Source: Microcella alkalica
GTDB taxonomy: Bacteria > Actinomycetota > Actinomycetes > Actinomycetales > Microbacteriaceae
Direction: 5' to 3'
DNA length: 64,000 nucleotides
Assembly: GCF_014595885.1 (NCBI RefSeq)
Contig: NZ_JABUKC010000001.1
Coordinates: 806,001 to 870,000, forward strand
The notes beneath the pieces were generated by a model that searched no databases, was not told the origin of the DNA, and was given only the letters and a program-made list of their open reading frames with translations. The first letter of the stretch is position 1. The number at the start of each line of letters is the position of its first letter. This document shows positions 8,321 through 19,619 of the stretch, piece after piece. The translations under genes and the position numbers were made by a program.

Positions 8321-9779
8321 GCCGAGCACGCGCGTCGAGGAGCGCTTCCCTGGCATGGCGCGCGCGGCCGAGCACGGTCGCCAGCTGCGCGAGGAGCGCG
8401 AGCGCCGCCGCTTCGGCCGCGCCTTCGCCTGGCTCGTCGGCGGGCTCGTCATGCTCGCCGCGATCTTCACCGTGCTCGGCGCGCTGCAGGGGCCGAAGCT
8501 CGAGCAGGCGCAGGTCGACGCCGAGCGCGTCACCCAGCAGTCGGGGCAGCAGCTGCGGCTGTTCATGAACCAGCCGGTCGACGCCATCGACGCGAGCGCG
8601 CTCACCGTCGAGCCGAGCGCCGTCGCGAGCGTGAGCGTGCAGGGCGACCTCGTCGTCGTGCAGTTCGACGAGCGGCTGCGGCACGGCACCGAGTACACGG
8701 TGCGGCTGGAGGGCGTCGGGGCGCCCTCGCGCCCGAGCACGAGCACGATCGAGCACCGCTTCACGACGGCGGGCGCGAGCCTGCTGTACGTCGACCGCGC
8801 CGAGAGCGGCGATGACGAGGTGCTGCGCGCGGCCGTCGACGGCGCGGGTCGCGGCGAGGTCGTGCACCGTGCGCCGGGCATCCAGCACGCGGTGCCCGTC
8901 GAGGGCGTGCTCGTGGTGGCCCGCGACGGCGAGGGCGGCACCTCCGTGCTCGAATCGGTGGATGCCCGCAGCGGGCGCACCGAAACGCTGCGGCTGCCCG
9001 CCGGCGTGCGCGTCGATCGCGTGATCGCGCCCGGCGCGGGCACGACGATCGCGCTCGTGCTTTCGCCCGCGAGCGGCGCGACCGGAGCCGAGTCGCTCGC
9101 CCCGCGCACGCTCGCCCTGCTCGACATCGGCGGCGACCGCCAGGTGCGCCCCCTCGCCGACCTGGACGGCGAGCCGCTCACGGCGCTGGGGGCGTGGTTC
9201 CTGCCCGACGGCGCGCTCGTCGTGCACACGGTCGACGAGACGCTCGTGCGGCTCGACCCGGCGGCGCCCGAGGCGCTGCTGCCCGTGGGCGCCTACCCGA
9301 CGGTGCACGGCGTCTCGAGCGACGGCGGGCGCGTGAGCGCGGCCGACAGCTTCGGCGGCGTCGCCCTCGACCTCGCCACGGGCGAGGAGGAGCGGCTCAA
9401 CCCCTCCCTCGTGGAGGGCGAGGTCGCGTTCGCGGGCGAGACGCAGCTGACCGCGAGCGGGCTGCGCGTGGCCAAGGTCGCCGTCGCCGATGCCGTCTCG
9501 GGCGCCTTCGCGACCGTGCTCGTCGCCGACGACGGCGGGGGAGAGGCCCGCGTCATCGCCCGCACGATCGAGAACCGCGGCAGCCTCGGCCCCGTGCTGC
9601 TGTCGCCGAACGATCAGTACGTCGTCGTCGAGGTCACACCCGACGTCGCGGCGGCCGTCGGCGACGGTCGGGAGGTCGAGGAGCGCCCGACGAGCATCAC
9701 CCTCGCCGTCATCGACCTCGCCTCCGGCCAGCTCGTGCGCACCCTCGAGGGCTTCGGCGCCGTCTGGGGCGTCGAGTAG
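8301..9779 (+). CDS. Membrane-anchored Ig-like plus propeller-like protein
   Basis: 492 residues from GTG 8301, with GGAG 7 nt upstream. A basic cytoplasmic N-terminus is followed by one membrane segment near residues 42-63, so the bulk is outside the cell. Residues about 75-155 resemble a bacterial Ig-like domain (LRLFMNQPVDAIDASALTV, GTEYTVRL), then a repetitive region with Asp/Gly turns resembling beta-propeller blades. No enzyme motif was recognised. It overlaps the TIGR03943 gene by 20 bases, so it may be an extracytoplasmic partner of that system. That is inference. Confidence 0.65.
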   Translation: MSPTSSEPSTRVEERFPGMARAAEHGRQLREERERRRFGRAFAWLVGGLVMLAAIFTVLGALQGPKLEQAQVDAERVTQQSGQQLRLFMNQPVDAIDASALTVEPSAVASVSVQGDLVVVQFDERLRHGTEYTVRLEGVGAPSRPSTSTIEHRFTTAGASLLYVDRAESGDDEVLRAAVDGAGRGEVVHRAPGIQHAVPVEGVLVVARDGEGGTSVLESVDARSGRTETLRLPAGVRVDRVIAPGAGTTIALVLSPASGATGAESLAPRTLALLDIGGDRQVRPLADLDGEPLTALGAWFLPDGALVVHTVDETLVRLDPAAPEALLPVGAYPTVHGVSSDGGRVSAADSFGGVALDLATGEEERLNPSLVEGEVAFAGETQLTASGLRVAKVAVADAVSGAFATVLVADDGGGEARVIARTIENRGSLGPVLLSPNDQYVVVEVTPDVAAAVGDGREVEERPTSITLAVIDLASGQLVRTLEGFGAVWGVE

Positions 9780-9782
9780 GCG

Positions 9783-10064
9783 TCAGTCGCGCCGCAGCCC
9801 GCGCTTCTCGCGCTGGCTGACGCGCAGCCCTGCGGCGCTGAGTCGGGCGACGAGCTCCTTGCCGGTCACGGGCACGGCGCCCTGCGCAACGAGGGCGTCG
9901 TAGCGCTCCTCGGGATAGTCGTAGTGGTCGTGGTCGAAGCCGCGCTCGGGGATGCCCGCGGCGCGCGCGAAGGCGTGCAGCTCGTCGAGCGAATCGTCGC
10001 TCACGAGATGCCCCCAGAGCCGGCCGTGCGCGGGCCAGATCGGCTCGTCGATCAGCACGGCCAT
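9783..10064 (-). CDS. DUF4031 family protein
   Basis: 93 residues, starting MAVLIDEPIWPAHGRLWGHL and carrying GFDHDHYDYPEERYDAL. This short, His/Asp/Tyr-rich pattern is the DUF4031 family, common in actinobacteria; function unknown. It is convergent with the upstream gene with only 3 bases between stops. A good -10 (TACAAT 10072-10077) lies 7 nt before the ATG and there is no ribosome site, so the mRNA is probably leaderless. Confidence 0.8.
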   Translation of the reverse strand: MAVLIDEPIWPAHGRLWGHLVSDDSLDELHAFARAAGIPERGFDHDHYDYPEERYDALVAQGAVPVTGKELVARLSAAGLRVSQREKRGLRRD

Positions 10065-10071
10065 GCGAAGG

Positions 10072-10077
10072 ATTGTA
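10072..10077 (-). promoter_or_regulatory. -10 TACAAT, leaderless promoter of the DUF4031 gene
   Basis: TACAAT on the minus strand ends 7 nt before the ATG at 10064, placing the transcription start at or next to the start codon. Confidence 0.6.
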
Positions 10078-10113
10078 GGCTGGGGTCACGCGGTTCGAGC
10101 CGCGCCGGCTCTT

Positions 10114-10142
10114 TTGACCGGCCTGACCCGATCAGGTATGCT
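10114..10142 (+). promoter_or_regulatory. Housekeeping sigma promoter of rplU-rpmA
   Basis: TTGACC (10114-10119), 17-nt spacer, TATGCT (10137-10142). This is the best -35/-10 pair in the window. Start of transcription would be near 10149, leaving a leader of about 70 nt before rplU. Confidence 0.8.
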
Positions 10143-10218
10143 CGACCGTTGGCGTGCGCTGGGCTGTGCCCGCGCGAGACGCCGGAGTTTTCTTCCAAAC
10201 CAGACGTAAGGGTGAACA

Positions 10219-10527
10219 GTGGTCTACGCAGTTGTGCGCGCCGGTGGGCGGCAGGAGAAGGTCGAGGTCGGCACGGTCGTCGTCCTCGATCGAGTCAAGG
10301 CGGGCGCGGATGGCACCATCCAGCTGACCCCCGTGCTCCACGTCGACGGTGACACGGTCACGACCGACGCCAAGAAGCTCGCGAAGATCACCGTGACGGC
10401 TGAGGTGCTCGGCGACCTCCGCGGCCCGAAGATCGTCATCCAGAAGTTCAAGAACAAGACCGGGTACAAGAAGCGCCAGGGCTTCCGCGCTGACCTGACC
10501 CGCGTCAAGATCACCGGCATCAAGTAA
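10219..10527 (+). CDS. rplU: 50S ribosomal protein L21
   Basis: 102 residues from GTG 10219, which matches the family start (M/V)[14 protein letters not shown]. It carries the usual KKRQGF(R) motif near the C-terminus and binds 23S rRNA. AAGGG lies 6-7 bases upstream of the GTG. It is followed after 15 bases by rpmA, the universal order. Confidence 0.97.
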   Translation: MVYAVVRAGGRQEKVEVGTVVVLDRVKAGADGTIQLTPVLHVDGDTVTTDAKKLAKITVTAEVLGDLRGPKIVIQKFKNKTGYKKRQGFRADLTRVKITGIK

Positions 10528-10542
10528 GAAGGGGCGCGAAGA

Positions 10543-13221
<2,679 letters not shown>

Positions 13222-13250
13222 CGGCACGGGGGCGCGCGCGGCGCCGCGCC

Positions 13251-13256
13251 TAGACT
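13251..13256 (+). promoter_or_regulatory. -10 TAGACT, likely leaderless promoter of proA
   Basis: TAGACT ends 7 nt before the proA ATG at 13264. The intervening GGAGGG is too close to the ATG to be an ordinary ribosome site. Confidence 0.55.
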
Positions 13257-13263
13257 GGAGGGC

Positions 13264-14538
13264 ATGACCGCCCCCGACGCCGTCGCCGAGGCTCCCGCCC
13301 TCACCGACCTGCTCTCTGCCTCGAAGGAGGCCTCGCGCGAGCTCGCGACGCTCACCGCGAACGTCAAGAACGCCGCGCTCGAGGCGATCGCCGCATCGCT
13401 CGAGGGGGCCGTCGACCGCGTGCTCGTCGCCAACGAGCTCGACCTCGCCAACGGTCGCGAGAACGGCCTCTCGACCGGACTGCTCGACCGGCTGCGACTC
13501 GACGAGCAGCGCATCGCCGGCCTCGCCCGCGCCGTGCGAGACGTCGTCGCGCTGCCTGACCCGGTCGGCACCGTCGTGCGCGGCTCGACGCTGCCCAACG
13601 GCGTGCGCCTGAGCCAGGTGCGGGTGCCGTTCGGCGTGGTCGGCGCGATCTACGAGGCGCGCCCCAACGTCACGATCGACATCGCCGCGCTCGCGCTCAA
13701 GAGCGGCAACGCCGCCGTGCTGCGCGGCGGCAGTGCGGCCGAGAGCACCAACCGCGAGCTCGTCGCCCTCATCCAGGGCGCCCTGGAGTCGGTCGGCCTC
13801 CCGAGGGCCGCCGTGCAGACGATCGACCCGCTCGGCCGTGCCGGCGCGACCGAGCTCATGCGCGCCCGTGGGTACGTCGACGTGCTCATCCCGCGCGGCA
13901 GCGCCGACCTCATCCAGACCGTCGTGCGCGAGTCGACCGTGCCCGTCATCGAGACCGGCGCCGGAGTCGTGCACATCGTGCTCGACGCGAGCGCCGACGA
14001 GACCATGGCGGTCGAGATCGTGCACAACGCGAAGGTGCAGCGGCCGAGCGTCTGCAACGCGGTCGAGACAGTGCTCGTGCACCGCGACGCCGCTGCCCGC
14101 CTGCTGCCGCCGGTGCTGGGAGCCCTCCGGGCATCCGGCGTCACGGTGCGCGGCGACGAGCGCGCCCGCGCTGTCGACCCGACCCTCGAGCCCGCGACCG
14201 ACGACGACTTCGCGACCGAGCACATGGCGCTCGAGCTGAGCGTCGCGGTCGTCGACGATCTCGACGCGGCGCTCGCGCACATCCGCCGCTTCTCGACCCA
14301 GCACACCGAGTCGATCATCACCGCCGACATGGCCAGCGCCGAGCGGTTCCTCGCCGAGGTCGACTCGGCCGTCGTCATGGTCAACGCCTCCACGCGCTTC
14401 AGCGACGGCGGCGAGTTCGGCTTCGGCGCCGAGGTCGGCATCTCGACCCAGAAGCTGCACGCGCGCGGCCCCATGGGCCTGCCCGAGCTTACGAGCACCA
14501 AGTGGATCGTGCGCGGCGACGGGCAGGTTCGCGCCTGA
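13264..14538 (+). CDS. proA: Gamma-glutamyl phosphate reductase
   Basis: 424 residues, standard length. It reduces glutamyl-5-phosphate with NADPH to glutamate semialdehyde. The aldehyde-dehydrogenase-type catalytic cysteine is residue 264 in QRPSVCNAVET. The cofactor region IYEARPNVTIDIAALALKSGNA and the C-terminal FGAEVGISTQKLHARGPMGL are intact. It follows proB, so the two first steps of proline synthesis sit together. Confidence 0.97.
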   Translation: MTAPDAVAEAPALTDLLSASKEASRELATLTANVKNAALEAIAASLEGAVDRVLVANELDLANGRENGLSTGLLDRLRLDEQRIAGLARAVRDVVALPDPVGTVVRGSTLPNGVRLSQVRVPFGVVGAIYEARPNVTIDIAALALKSGNAAVLRGGSAAESTNRELVALIQGALESVGLPRAAVQTIDPLGRAGATELMRARGYVDVLIPRGSADLIQTVVRESTVPVIETGAGVVHIVLDASADETMAVEIVHNAKVQRPSVCNAVETVLVHRDAAARLLPPVLGALRASGVTVRGDERARAVDPTLEPATDDDFATEHMALELSVAVVDDLDAALAHIRRFSTQHTESIITADMASAERFLAEVDSAVVMVNASTRFSDGGEFGFGAEVGISTQKLHARGPMGLPELTSTKWIVRGDGQVRA

Positions 14539-14546
14539 CCGCGCGA

Positions 14547-14552
14547 TAGACT
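14547..14552 (+). promoter_or_regulatory. -10 TAGACT upstream of the 68-residue membrane gene
   Basis: TAGACT just after the proA stop. The start of transcription would be near 14559, about 30 nt before ATG 14590, with AGGAGAG in between. Confidence 0.45.
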
Positions 14553-14589
14553 GACCGCTGAAGCCTCGACCTCGTCAGGAGAGACCCGC

Positions 14590-14796
14590 ATGACGCTCAC
14601 CAGCCTCCTCATCGCCTCGGAGGAGCAGCTCGCGCCGCTCATCGCCCCGCCGCTCGTGATCGCCGGCGTCGCCGCGCTCGCGTTCCTCATGATGGGTCTC
14701 GTGACCTTCGCGTACCGCGACGTCGCCAACCGTCACGCTCACAAGCGCGCCGCGCAGGGCGGTCACGACGCCGGTCACGGCGCCGACCACCACTAG
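14590..14796 (+). CDS. Small single-pass membrane protein (proA-nadD spacer gene)
   Basis: 68 residues. One membrane segment (about residues 18-40, [21 protein letters not shown]) and a His-rich cytoplasmic tail ending [18 protein letters not shown] precedes the ATG. Small proteins of this kind are often found between proA and nadD in actinobacteria. Function unknown; the His-rich end might bind a metal. Confidence 0.7.
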   Translation: MTLTSLLIASEEQLAPLIAPPLVIAGVAALAFLMMGLVTFAYRDVANRHAHKRAAQGGHDAGHGADHH

Positions 14797-14866
14797 ACCG
14801 GTCGCCGCGATCACTGCCGCCGCCAGCACGCCGACGCCCGCCCCCGCGCGGGCGCGGATCGGCATC

Positions 14867-15433
14867 ATGGGCGGCACCTTCGACCCCATCCACCACGGCC
14901 ACCTCGTGGCCGCGAGCGAGGTCGCCGCCCACTTCCAGCTCGACGAGGTCGTCTTCGTGCCGACCGGGCAGCCGTACCAGAAGCCCGAGGCGACCGAGAG
15001 CGAGCACCGGTACCTCATGACGGTCATCGCGACCGCCTCGAACCCGCGCTTCAGCGTCAGCCGCGTCGACATCGATCGCGGCGGGCCCACCTACACGATC
15101 GACACGCTGCGCGACCTGCGCGCGCGGTTCCCCGAGGCCGAGCTGTTCTTCATCTCGGGGGCCGACGCGATCGCGCAGATCCTCGACTGGAAGGACGTCG
15201 ACGAGCTGTGGGCGCTCGCTCACTTCGTCGCCGTGAGTCGGCCCGGTCATCCGCTCACCGTGAGCGGCCTGCCGGAGGGCGACGTAAGCTTGGTCGAGAT
15301 CCCGGCCCTCGCCATCTCGTCGACCGACTGTCGCGAACGCGTCGAGCGGGGGTCGCCCGTGTGGTACCTCGTGCCCGATGGCGTCGTCCAGTACATCGCC
15401 AAGCACCGCCTGTACCGGAGAACCACCTCATGA
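14867..15433 (+). CDS. nadD: Nicotinate-nucleotide adenylyltransferase (start codon unclear)
   Basis: 188 residues if started at ATG 14867 ([12 protein letters not shown]). NadD joins ATP and nicotinate mononucleotide to form deamido-NAD. The nucleotidyltransferase motif [11 protein letters not shown] and the late SSTDCRE (the ISSTxIR motif) are clear. Homologs begin several residues earlier with a first strand like RIGIMGGTF; here the in-frame codons just upstream do encode ARARIGIM, but no ATG, GTG, TTG or CTG occurs in that frame back to the stop at 14702-14704. The true start is thus probably a rare codon (ATC 14810 is one candidate), or the sequence has an error. Its stop overlaps the next start (ATGA). 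Confidence 0.85.
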   Translation: MGGTFDPIHHGHLVAASEVAAHFQLDEVVFVPTGQPYQKPEATESEHRYLMTVIATASNPRFSVSRVDIDRGGPTYTIDTLRDLRARFPEAELFFISGADAIAQILDWKDVDELWALAHFVAVSRPGHPLTVSGLPEGDVSLVEIPALAISSTDCRERVERGSPVWYLVPDGVVQYIAKHRLYRRTTS

Positions 15434-16953
15434 CCAACGATCAGCCGCTCAGCCGCCGTGCCGCGCGCCTCGCGCAGCAGGCGGAGCAGGGTGAGCCCGC
15501 GCAGCACGACGGGATCTCGCCGGCGCCGCTGCAGCCCGCGGTGCCGTCGTCGGCGAGCTTCGCGGCGTCACGGCCGAGCGCCGCCGACGCGATCGACTAC
15601 CGCACCGAGGTGCGCCCGCGCGTGCCGCGCTACGAGCCGGCGCCCCTGGAGTCCGTGCCTGAGCTGCCGTCGTCGAGCCCGCTCGCGCCGCCGTTCGCGC
15701 CGCCCACGGCCCCCGCGCCCGACCGCGAGGTGCGCTCGCGCGACTTCCGCCCGCGCAGCGATAGCGCCGTCGCCTCGAGCTTCGCCCCCGCCCAGCCCGA
15801 TGACGCGCACCTCGACTACCGCACGCAGGGCGGGCCGCTCGACCTCGGCCACGCCGGTGGGGTGACGCCCGCCGCGGGTTCCTCGGCCTCGGCGCGCTCC
15901 GCCTCCGCGCCCCTCGCGCCGTCAGCGGCCGAGCCCGCCGTCGACCCGGCCTTCGCCGAGCTCGAGGGCCAGCCGGGGCCGCTCGGCGAGAACCCCCTCG
16001 TCATCGCGGAGTACACCATGACGCGGCGCGAGCTCCGCGCGCTGCGGGAGGCGCAGGCCGCGCAGGCGGGCGAGGCCGCCCCGGCGGGCGAGACCGTCGC
16101 GACCGACGCTGTCCCGACCGGGGCCGCACCGGTCGAGGCGGAGGCGACCGACGCCGAGGCGATGGCCGCCGCGCCGGCCGAGGCCGAGTCGGCCGACGCC
16201 GAGCCGGCCGAACAGGAGTCGGCCGACGCCGAGCCCGCCGACGCCGAACCCCTCGACCCCTTCGAGGCGCTGCTCTCGTCGCGCCCCTCGGCGCCGGCCG
16301 CCGACACGCCCGCCGAGACGCCCACCGAGGCGAACGGGTCGGCCGCGGCGGAGGAGCCCGCCGAGGAGCCCGCACCCGTGCACCTGTGGCAGCCCACCTC
16401 CATCGGCTCGGCCGCGCCCGCGCCGCTCATCGAGCCGGCGCCGCTCCAGAGCGACAGCGTCGCCTCGCCCGCGGGCTCGACCGCGACCGGGTCGCACTGG
16501 TCGGCCGGCTTCAGCGACCCGGCGGACGACCCCTTCGAGAACACCTTCAGTCGCCAGGTCGGCTCCGCCTCGGTCTCGACGAACGCCCTCGTGCTGCCGG
16601 AGATGCCGACCGGCAGCCTGACCGGCCCCGTGCCGGGCACGGGCGAGATCATCATCACGGGCATGGTCGAGGTGCCGACGAGCATCGCCTCCACCGGCGC
16701 TGTGCCCTCGGTGCACGACAGCCCCGACATCGACGAGCTGCTCGACGCGGGAGACCGCGAGTTCGTCAGCACCGACTCGGCTCCGGTGAGCGCGATCAAC
16801 GCCGTGAGCAGCCACACCGCGACGCGCAACGTCATCGCGGGCCGCAAGCCGCGCGGCAACGCGCTCACGACGGTGCTCATCGTCTCGACCGTCGTCATGG
16901 CCGTCGCGGCGGTGACGATCTTCGTGGTCGCGGCCGTCAACGGTCTATTCTGA
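15430..16953 (+). CDS. Ala/Glu/Pro-rich protein with one C-terminal membrane segment
   Basis: 507 residues. The first 470 are low-complexity (Ala, Glu, Pro, Ser) with repeated SADAEPA-like units near residues 245-275; the last 30 ([23 protein letters not shown]) form a membrane segment, so the long part is probably cytoplasmic. A short motif [15 protein letters not shown] recurs in weakened form ([11 protein letters not shown]). It lies between nadD and rsfS with an ATGA overlap to nadD. No domain was recognised; it is likely a conserved but undescribed protein of this family of bacteria. Confidence 0.7.
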   Translation: MTNDQPLSRRAARLAQQAEQGEPAQHDGISPAPLQPAVPSSASFAASRPSAADAIDYRTEVRPRVPRYEPAPLESVPELPSSSPLAPPFAPPTAPAPDREVRSRDFRPRSDSAVASSFAPAQPDDAHLDYRTQGGPLDLGHAGGVTPAAGSSASARSASAPLAPSAAEPAVDPAFAELEGQPGPLGENPLVIAEYTMTRRELRALREAQAAQAGEAAPAGETVATDAVPTGAAPVEAEATDAEAMAAAPAEAESADAEPAEQESADAEPADAEPLDPFEALLSSRPSAPAADTPAETPTEANGSAAAEEPAEEPAPVHLWQPTSIGSAAPAPLIEPAPLQSDSVASPAGSTATGSHWSAGFSDPADDPFENTFSRQVGSASVSTNALVLPEMPTGSLTGPVPGTGEIIITGMVEVPTSIASTGAVPSVHDSPDIDELLDAGDREFVSTDSAPVSAINAVSSHTATRNVIAGRKPRGNALTTVLIVSTVVMAVAAVTIFVVAAVNGLF

Positions 16954-16984
16954 TCACTCCCCGCCGCCCCACCCGAAGGATTCC

Positions 16985-17371
16985 GTGACCGCCACCGATC
17001 GCGCCATCGACCTCGCGAAGGTCGCCGCCCGGGCCGCCGACGACAAGCAGGGCGTCGACATCGTCGCGCTCGACGTCTCGGGGCCGCTGCCGCTCGCCGA
17101 CGCCTTCGTGCTCGTGACGGGGCGCAACGAGCGCAACGTGCAGGCGATCGCCTCCGAGGTGGAGGACAGGATGATCGAGGCCGGCGCGAAGCCGCTGCGC
17201 CGCGAGGGGCGGGCCGAGGGCCGGTGGGTGCTGCTCGACTTCGGCGACGTCGTCGTGCACGTCTTCCACGAGGAGGAGCGCCTGTACTACTCGCTCGAGC
17301 GACTGTGGAAGGACTGCCCGGTCATCCCGCTCGACCTTCCGGCGCACGCTCCGGCGGGCGACGAGGCCTGA
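16985..17371 (+). CDS. rsfS: Ribosome silencing factor RsfS
   Basis: 128 residues from GTG 16985, with GAAGGA upstream. It binds L14 and prevents subunit joining during starvation. Family motifs are clear: ADDKQGVDIVALDVSG, DAFVLVTGRNERNVQAIA, and GRWVLLDFGDVVVHVFHEEER followed by YYSLERLW. The nadD - membrane protein - rsfS order is usual in actinobacteria. Confidence 0.95.
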   Translation: MTATDRAIDLAKVAARAADDKQGVDIVALDVSGPLPLADAFVLVTGRNERNVQAIASEVEDRMIEAGAKPLRREGRAEGRWVLLDFGDVVVHVFHEEERLYYSLERLWKDCPVIPLDLPAHAPAGDEA

Positions 17372-17470
17372 ACCTCGCGCGGCGCTTGCCGCGATCGCGA
17401 GGCGGTGACTCGCACCGCGCGCTCCGCGCGCGCACAGGCGACGCATAGTCCCGCTCGCCAGCATCGGGGC

Positions 17471-17860
17471 ATGAAATGCCCCACGGATGACTCCACTCTC
17501 GTGATGAGCGAGCGCAACGGCATCGAGATCGACTACTGCCCCCAGTGCCGGGGCGTCTGGCTCGACCGCGGCGAGCTCGACAAGATCATCGATCGAGCGG
17601 CGGGCATCGATGCCGCCGCGGCTGCGCCCGCGGCGTCCGCCGCACCGCGCGTCGACCTGCCCCGCGACGTGCCCCCGCCCCCGCAGAACGGCATGCCTGC
17701 ACCGGGCTACGCCCAGCCGGGGTACCCCCAGCCCGCCTACGGGCAGCCGGGGTACGGCCGCCCGCGCTGGGGCTCGAACTCGCCGTCATCGGCGCCGCGC
17801 TACGGCCATGGGGCCTACCCGCACAAGCGCAAGCACTGGCTCAGCGAGCTGTTCGACTGA
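17471..17860 (+). CDS. TFIIB-type zinc ribbon protein
   Basis: 129 residues from ATG 17471 (MKCPTDDSTLVM). The N-terminus has the zf-TFIIB pattern: CP near residue 3 and CPQCRGVWLDRGELDKI. The rest is a Gly/Pro/Tyr-rich spacer (PGYAQPGYPQPAYGQPGY) and a basic end HKRKHWLSELFD typical of this family. Such proteins bind zinc through the ribbon; their cellular role is not defined. Earlier in-frame starts would put low-complexity residues before the first cysteine and are unlikely. Confidence 0.85.
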   Translation: MKCPTDDSTLVMSERNGIEIDYCPQCRGVWLDRGELDKIIDRAAGIDAAAAAPAASAAPRVDLPRDVPPPPQNGMPAPGYAQPGYPQPAYGQPGYGRPRWGSNSPSSAPRYGHGAYPHKRKHWLSELFD

Positions 17861-17918
17861 GGCGTCACGCGGGCGGCCGCACGGTCGGCGAGCGACGCTC
17901 CCGACCGGCTCGGCCGAA

Positions 17919-17948
17919 TTGGTCGAGGCCGCCCGCGTGTACTACAGT
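17919..17948 (+). promoter_or_regulatory. Promoter of tRNA-Ala
   Basis: TTGGTC (17919-17924), 18-nt spacer, TACAGT (17943-17948). Transcription would start near 17955, 27 nt before the tRNA. Confidence 0.65.
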
Positions 17949-17981
17949 GAACGAGTTGTCGGCGCGGTTCGCGCCGGTCAC

Positions 17982-18057
17982 GGGCCTGTGGCGCAGCTGG
18001 TAGCGCACCTGCATGGCATGCAGGGGGTCAGGGGTTCGAGTCCCCTCAGGTCCACCA
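17982..18057 (+). tRNA. tRNA-Ala (anticodon GGC)
   Basis: The cloverleaf is complete. Acceptor GGGCCTG (17982-17988) pairs with CAGGTCC (18047-18053, one G-U). The anticodon stem CCTGC/GCAGG encloses the loop ATGGCAT with anticodon GGC, reading GCC and GCU. The T arm has GGGGTTCGAGTCCCC. The 3' CCA is encoded (18055-18057). A promoter lies upstream and a terminator just downstream, so it is a single-gene unit. Confidence 0.97.
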
Positions 18058-18064
18058 CACGATT

Positions 18065-18086
18065 CCCGGCTTCGGCCGGGTTTCGT
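18065..18086 (+). terminator. Terminator of tRNA-Ala
   Basis: Stem CCCGGC/GCCGGG (18065-18070, 18075-18080) with a TTCG loop, followed by TTTCGT. Confidence 0.85.
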
Positions 18087-18170
18087 CGTCTTCGGCGCCT
18101 GCTGACCCGATCGGCGGGGCGGCGCGCCGGAGGTCGGCATCGTCGCCGGCCCGGCCCGAGAGGACCACCC

Positions 18171-19574
18171 GTGAGCAGCTCGCTCCCCGCCGCCCACCGT
18201 TCCGCCGCTGATCGCATGCACGTCGTGAGCGACGAGACCGCGCAGATCGCCGACATGGTGCTCGACTACGCCCGTCGTCGGATGATGAGCACCGACAACC
18301 CGCTCGACAAGCCGTTCTCGCCAGCGGAGCTCACCCGACTGGCCTCCGGCAGCATCGGCGAGGAGGGCATCGGCGCCCGCCGTGCCCTCGCTCTATTCGA
18401 GAACGTGCTGGCACCGTCGTGCATCACGACCGACCACCCGCAGTACCTCTCGTTCATCCCCTCCGCGCCGACGAAGGCGGCGACCGCGTTCGACCTCGTC
18501 GTCTCGGCGACCGCCGTCTACGGCGGGTCGTGGCTGGAGGGCTCCGGGGCCGTGTTCGCCGAGAACGAGGTGCTGCGCTTCCTCGCCCGCGAGTTCGGCC
18601 TGCCCGAGTCGGCGGGCGGCGTCTTCGTGCAGGGCGGCACGATCGGCAACCTCTCCGCTCTCGTCGCCGCGCGGGAGCACCGCGCCCGCCAGCTCGAGGC
18701 GGCCGGGCGCCCCCGCCCGGCGCGCTGGGTGATCGTCTGCGGAGCCGAGGCGCACTCCTCGATCGTCTCGGCCGCGCGCGTCATGGATGTCGACGTGGCC
18801 GTCGTGCCCGTGGGCGACAGCGGCATGCTGCGCGGGGATGCCGTCGAGCCCGCCCTGCTCGAGCACGGCGACGCCGTCATCGCGGTCGTCGCGACCGCCG
18901 GGTCGACGAACTTCGGCATCGTGGACGACATCGCCTCGATCGCTGCGCTGAAGGACGCGCACGACTTCTGGCTGCACGTCGACGGCGCCTACGGGCTCGC
19001 CGCGATGCTCGCGCCGAGCGCGCGGCACCGCTTCGCCGGGGTGGAGCGCGCGGACTCCGCGATCGTCGACCCCCACAAGTGGCTCTTCGCGCCCTTCGAC
19101 GCCTGCGCGCTGCTCTACCGCGATCCGCACCACGGGCGGCTCGCGCACACGCAGCACGCCGAGTACCTCGACACGCTCACCGAGACCGCCGACTGGAACC
19201 CCTCCGACTACGCCGTGCAGCTGACCCGACGCTCGCGCGGGCTGCCGATGTGGTTCTCGCTCGCCACCTTCGGCGCGAGCGTCTACCGCGAGGCCATTGA
19301 GGCCTCGATCGAGCTCGCTCGCCGCATCGCGGATGAGATCGAGCGCCGGCCGGGCCTGCGCCTGGTGCGGCAGCCGCAGCTCTCGGTCGTCGTGTTCGAG
19401 CGCGACGGGTGGGAGGCGGCCGACTACGCCGCCTGGAGCGATCGACTGCTCGACAACCAGCACGCCTTCGTCGTGCCGAGCTCGCACACGGGCCGTGTGA
19501 ACACGCGCTTCGCGATCGTGAACCCGCGCACGACCTTCGAGCAGTTGACGGCGATCCTCGACACGATGGACTGA
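18171..19574 (+). CDS. PLP-dependent decarboxylase (group II, aromatic-L-amino-acid type)
   Basis: 467 residues from GTG 18171 with GAGGA 7-8 bases upstream. The fold-type I decarboxylase pattern is clear: GGSWLEGSGAVFAENEVLRFL, GGTIGNLSALVAAR, the AEAHSSI aromatic-stacking region, VDGAYG, and the cofactor lysine at residue 303 in DPHKWLF. It would remove CO2 from an amino acid; the substrate cannot be told from sequence. pdxH, which makes its cofactor PLP, lies 3.8 kb downstream on the same strand. Confidence 0.88.
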   Translation: MSSSLPAAHRSAADRMHVVSDETAQIADMVLDYARRRMMSTDNPLDKPFSPAELTRLASGSIGEEGIGARRALALFENVLAPSCITTDHPQYLSFIPSAPTKAATAFDLVVSATAVYGGSWLEGSGAVFAENEVLRFLAREFGLPESAGGVFVQGGTIGNLSALVAAREHRARQLEAAGRPRPARWVIVCGAEAHSSIVSAARVMDVDVAVVPVGDSGMLRGDAVEPALLEHGDAVIAVVATAGSTNFGIVDDIASIAALKDAHDFWLHVDGAYGLAAMLAPSARHRFAGVERADSAIVDPHKWLFAPFDACALLYRDPHHGRLAHTQHAEYLDTLTETADWNPSDYAVQLTRRSRGLPMWFSLATFGASVYREAIEASIELARRIADEIERRPGLRLVRQPQLSVVVFERDGWEAADYAAWSDRLLDNQHAFVVPSSHTGRVNTRFAIVNPRTTFEQLTAILDTMD

Positions 19575-19606
19575 GGCCGTGCGCCGCTGCGGCGCGAGCG
19601 CGGCCC

Positions 19607-19612
19607 TATGCT
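19607..19612 (+). promoter_or_regulatory. -10 TATGCT, likely leaderless promoter
   Basis: TATGCT ends 7 nt before GTG 19620. An ATG at 19608 lies inside the hexamer and is therefore unlikely to be the start. Confidence 0.55.
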
Positions 19613-19619
19613 GACGCTC

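Noticed and set aside
15960-16330. Repeated GAxGCCGAG units suggesting a DNA repeat array
   Set aside because: They are codon-level low complexity of an Ala/Glu-rich protein, not regular repeats.
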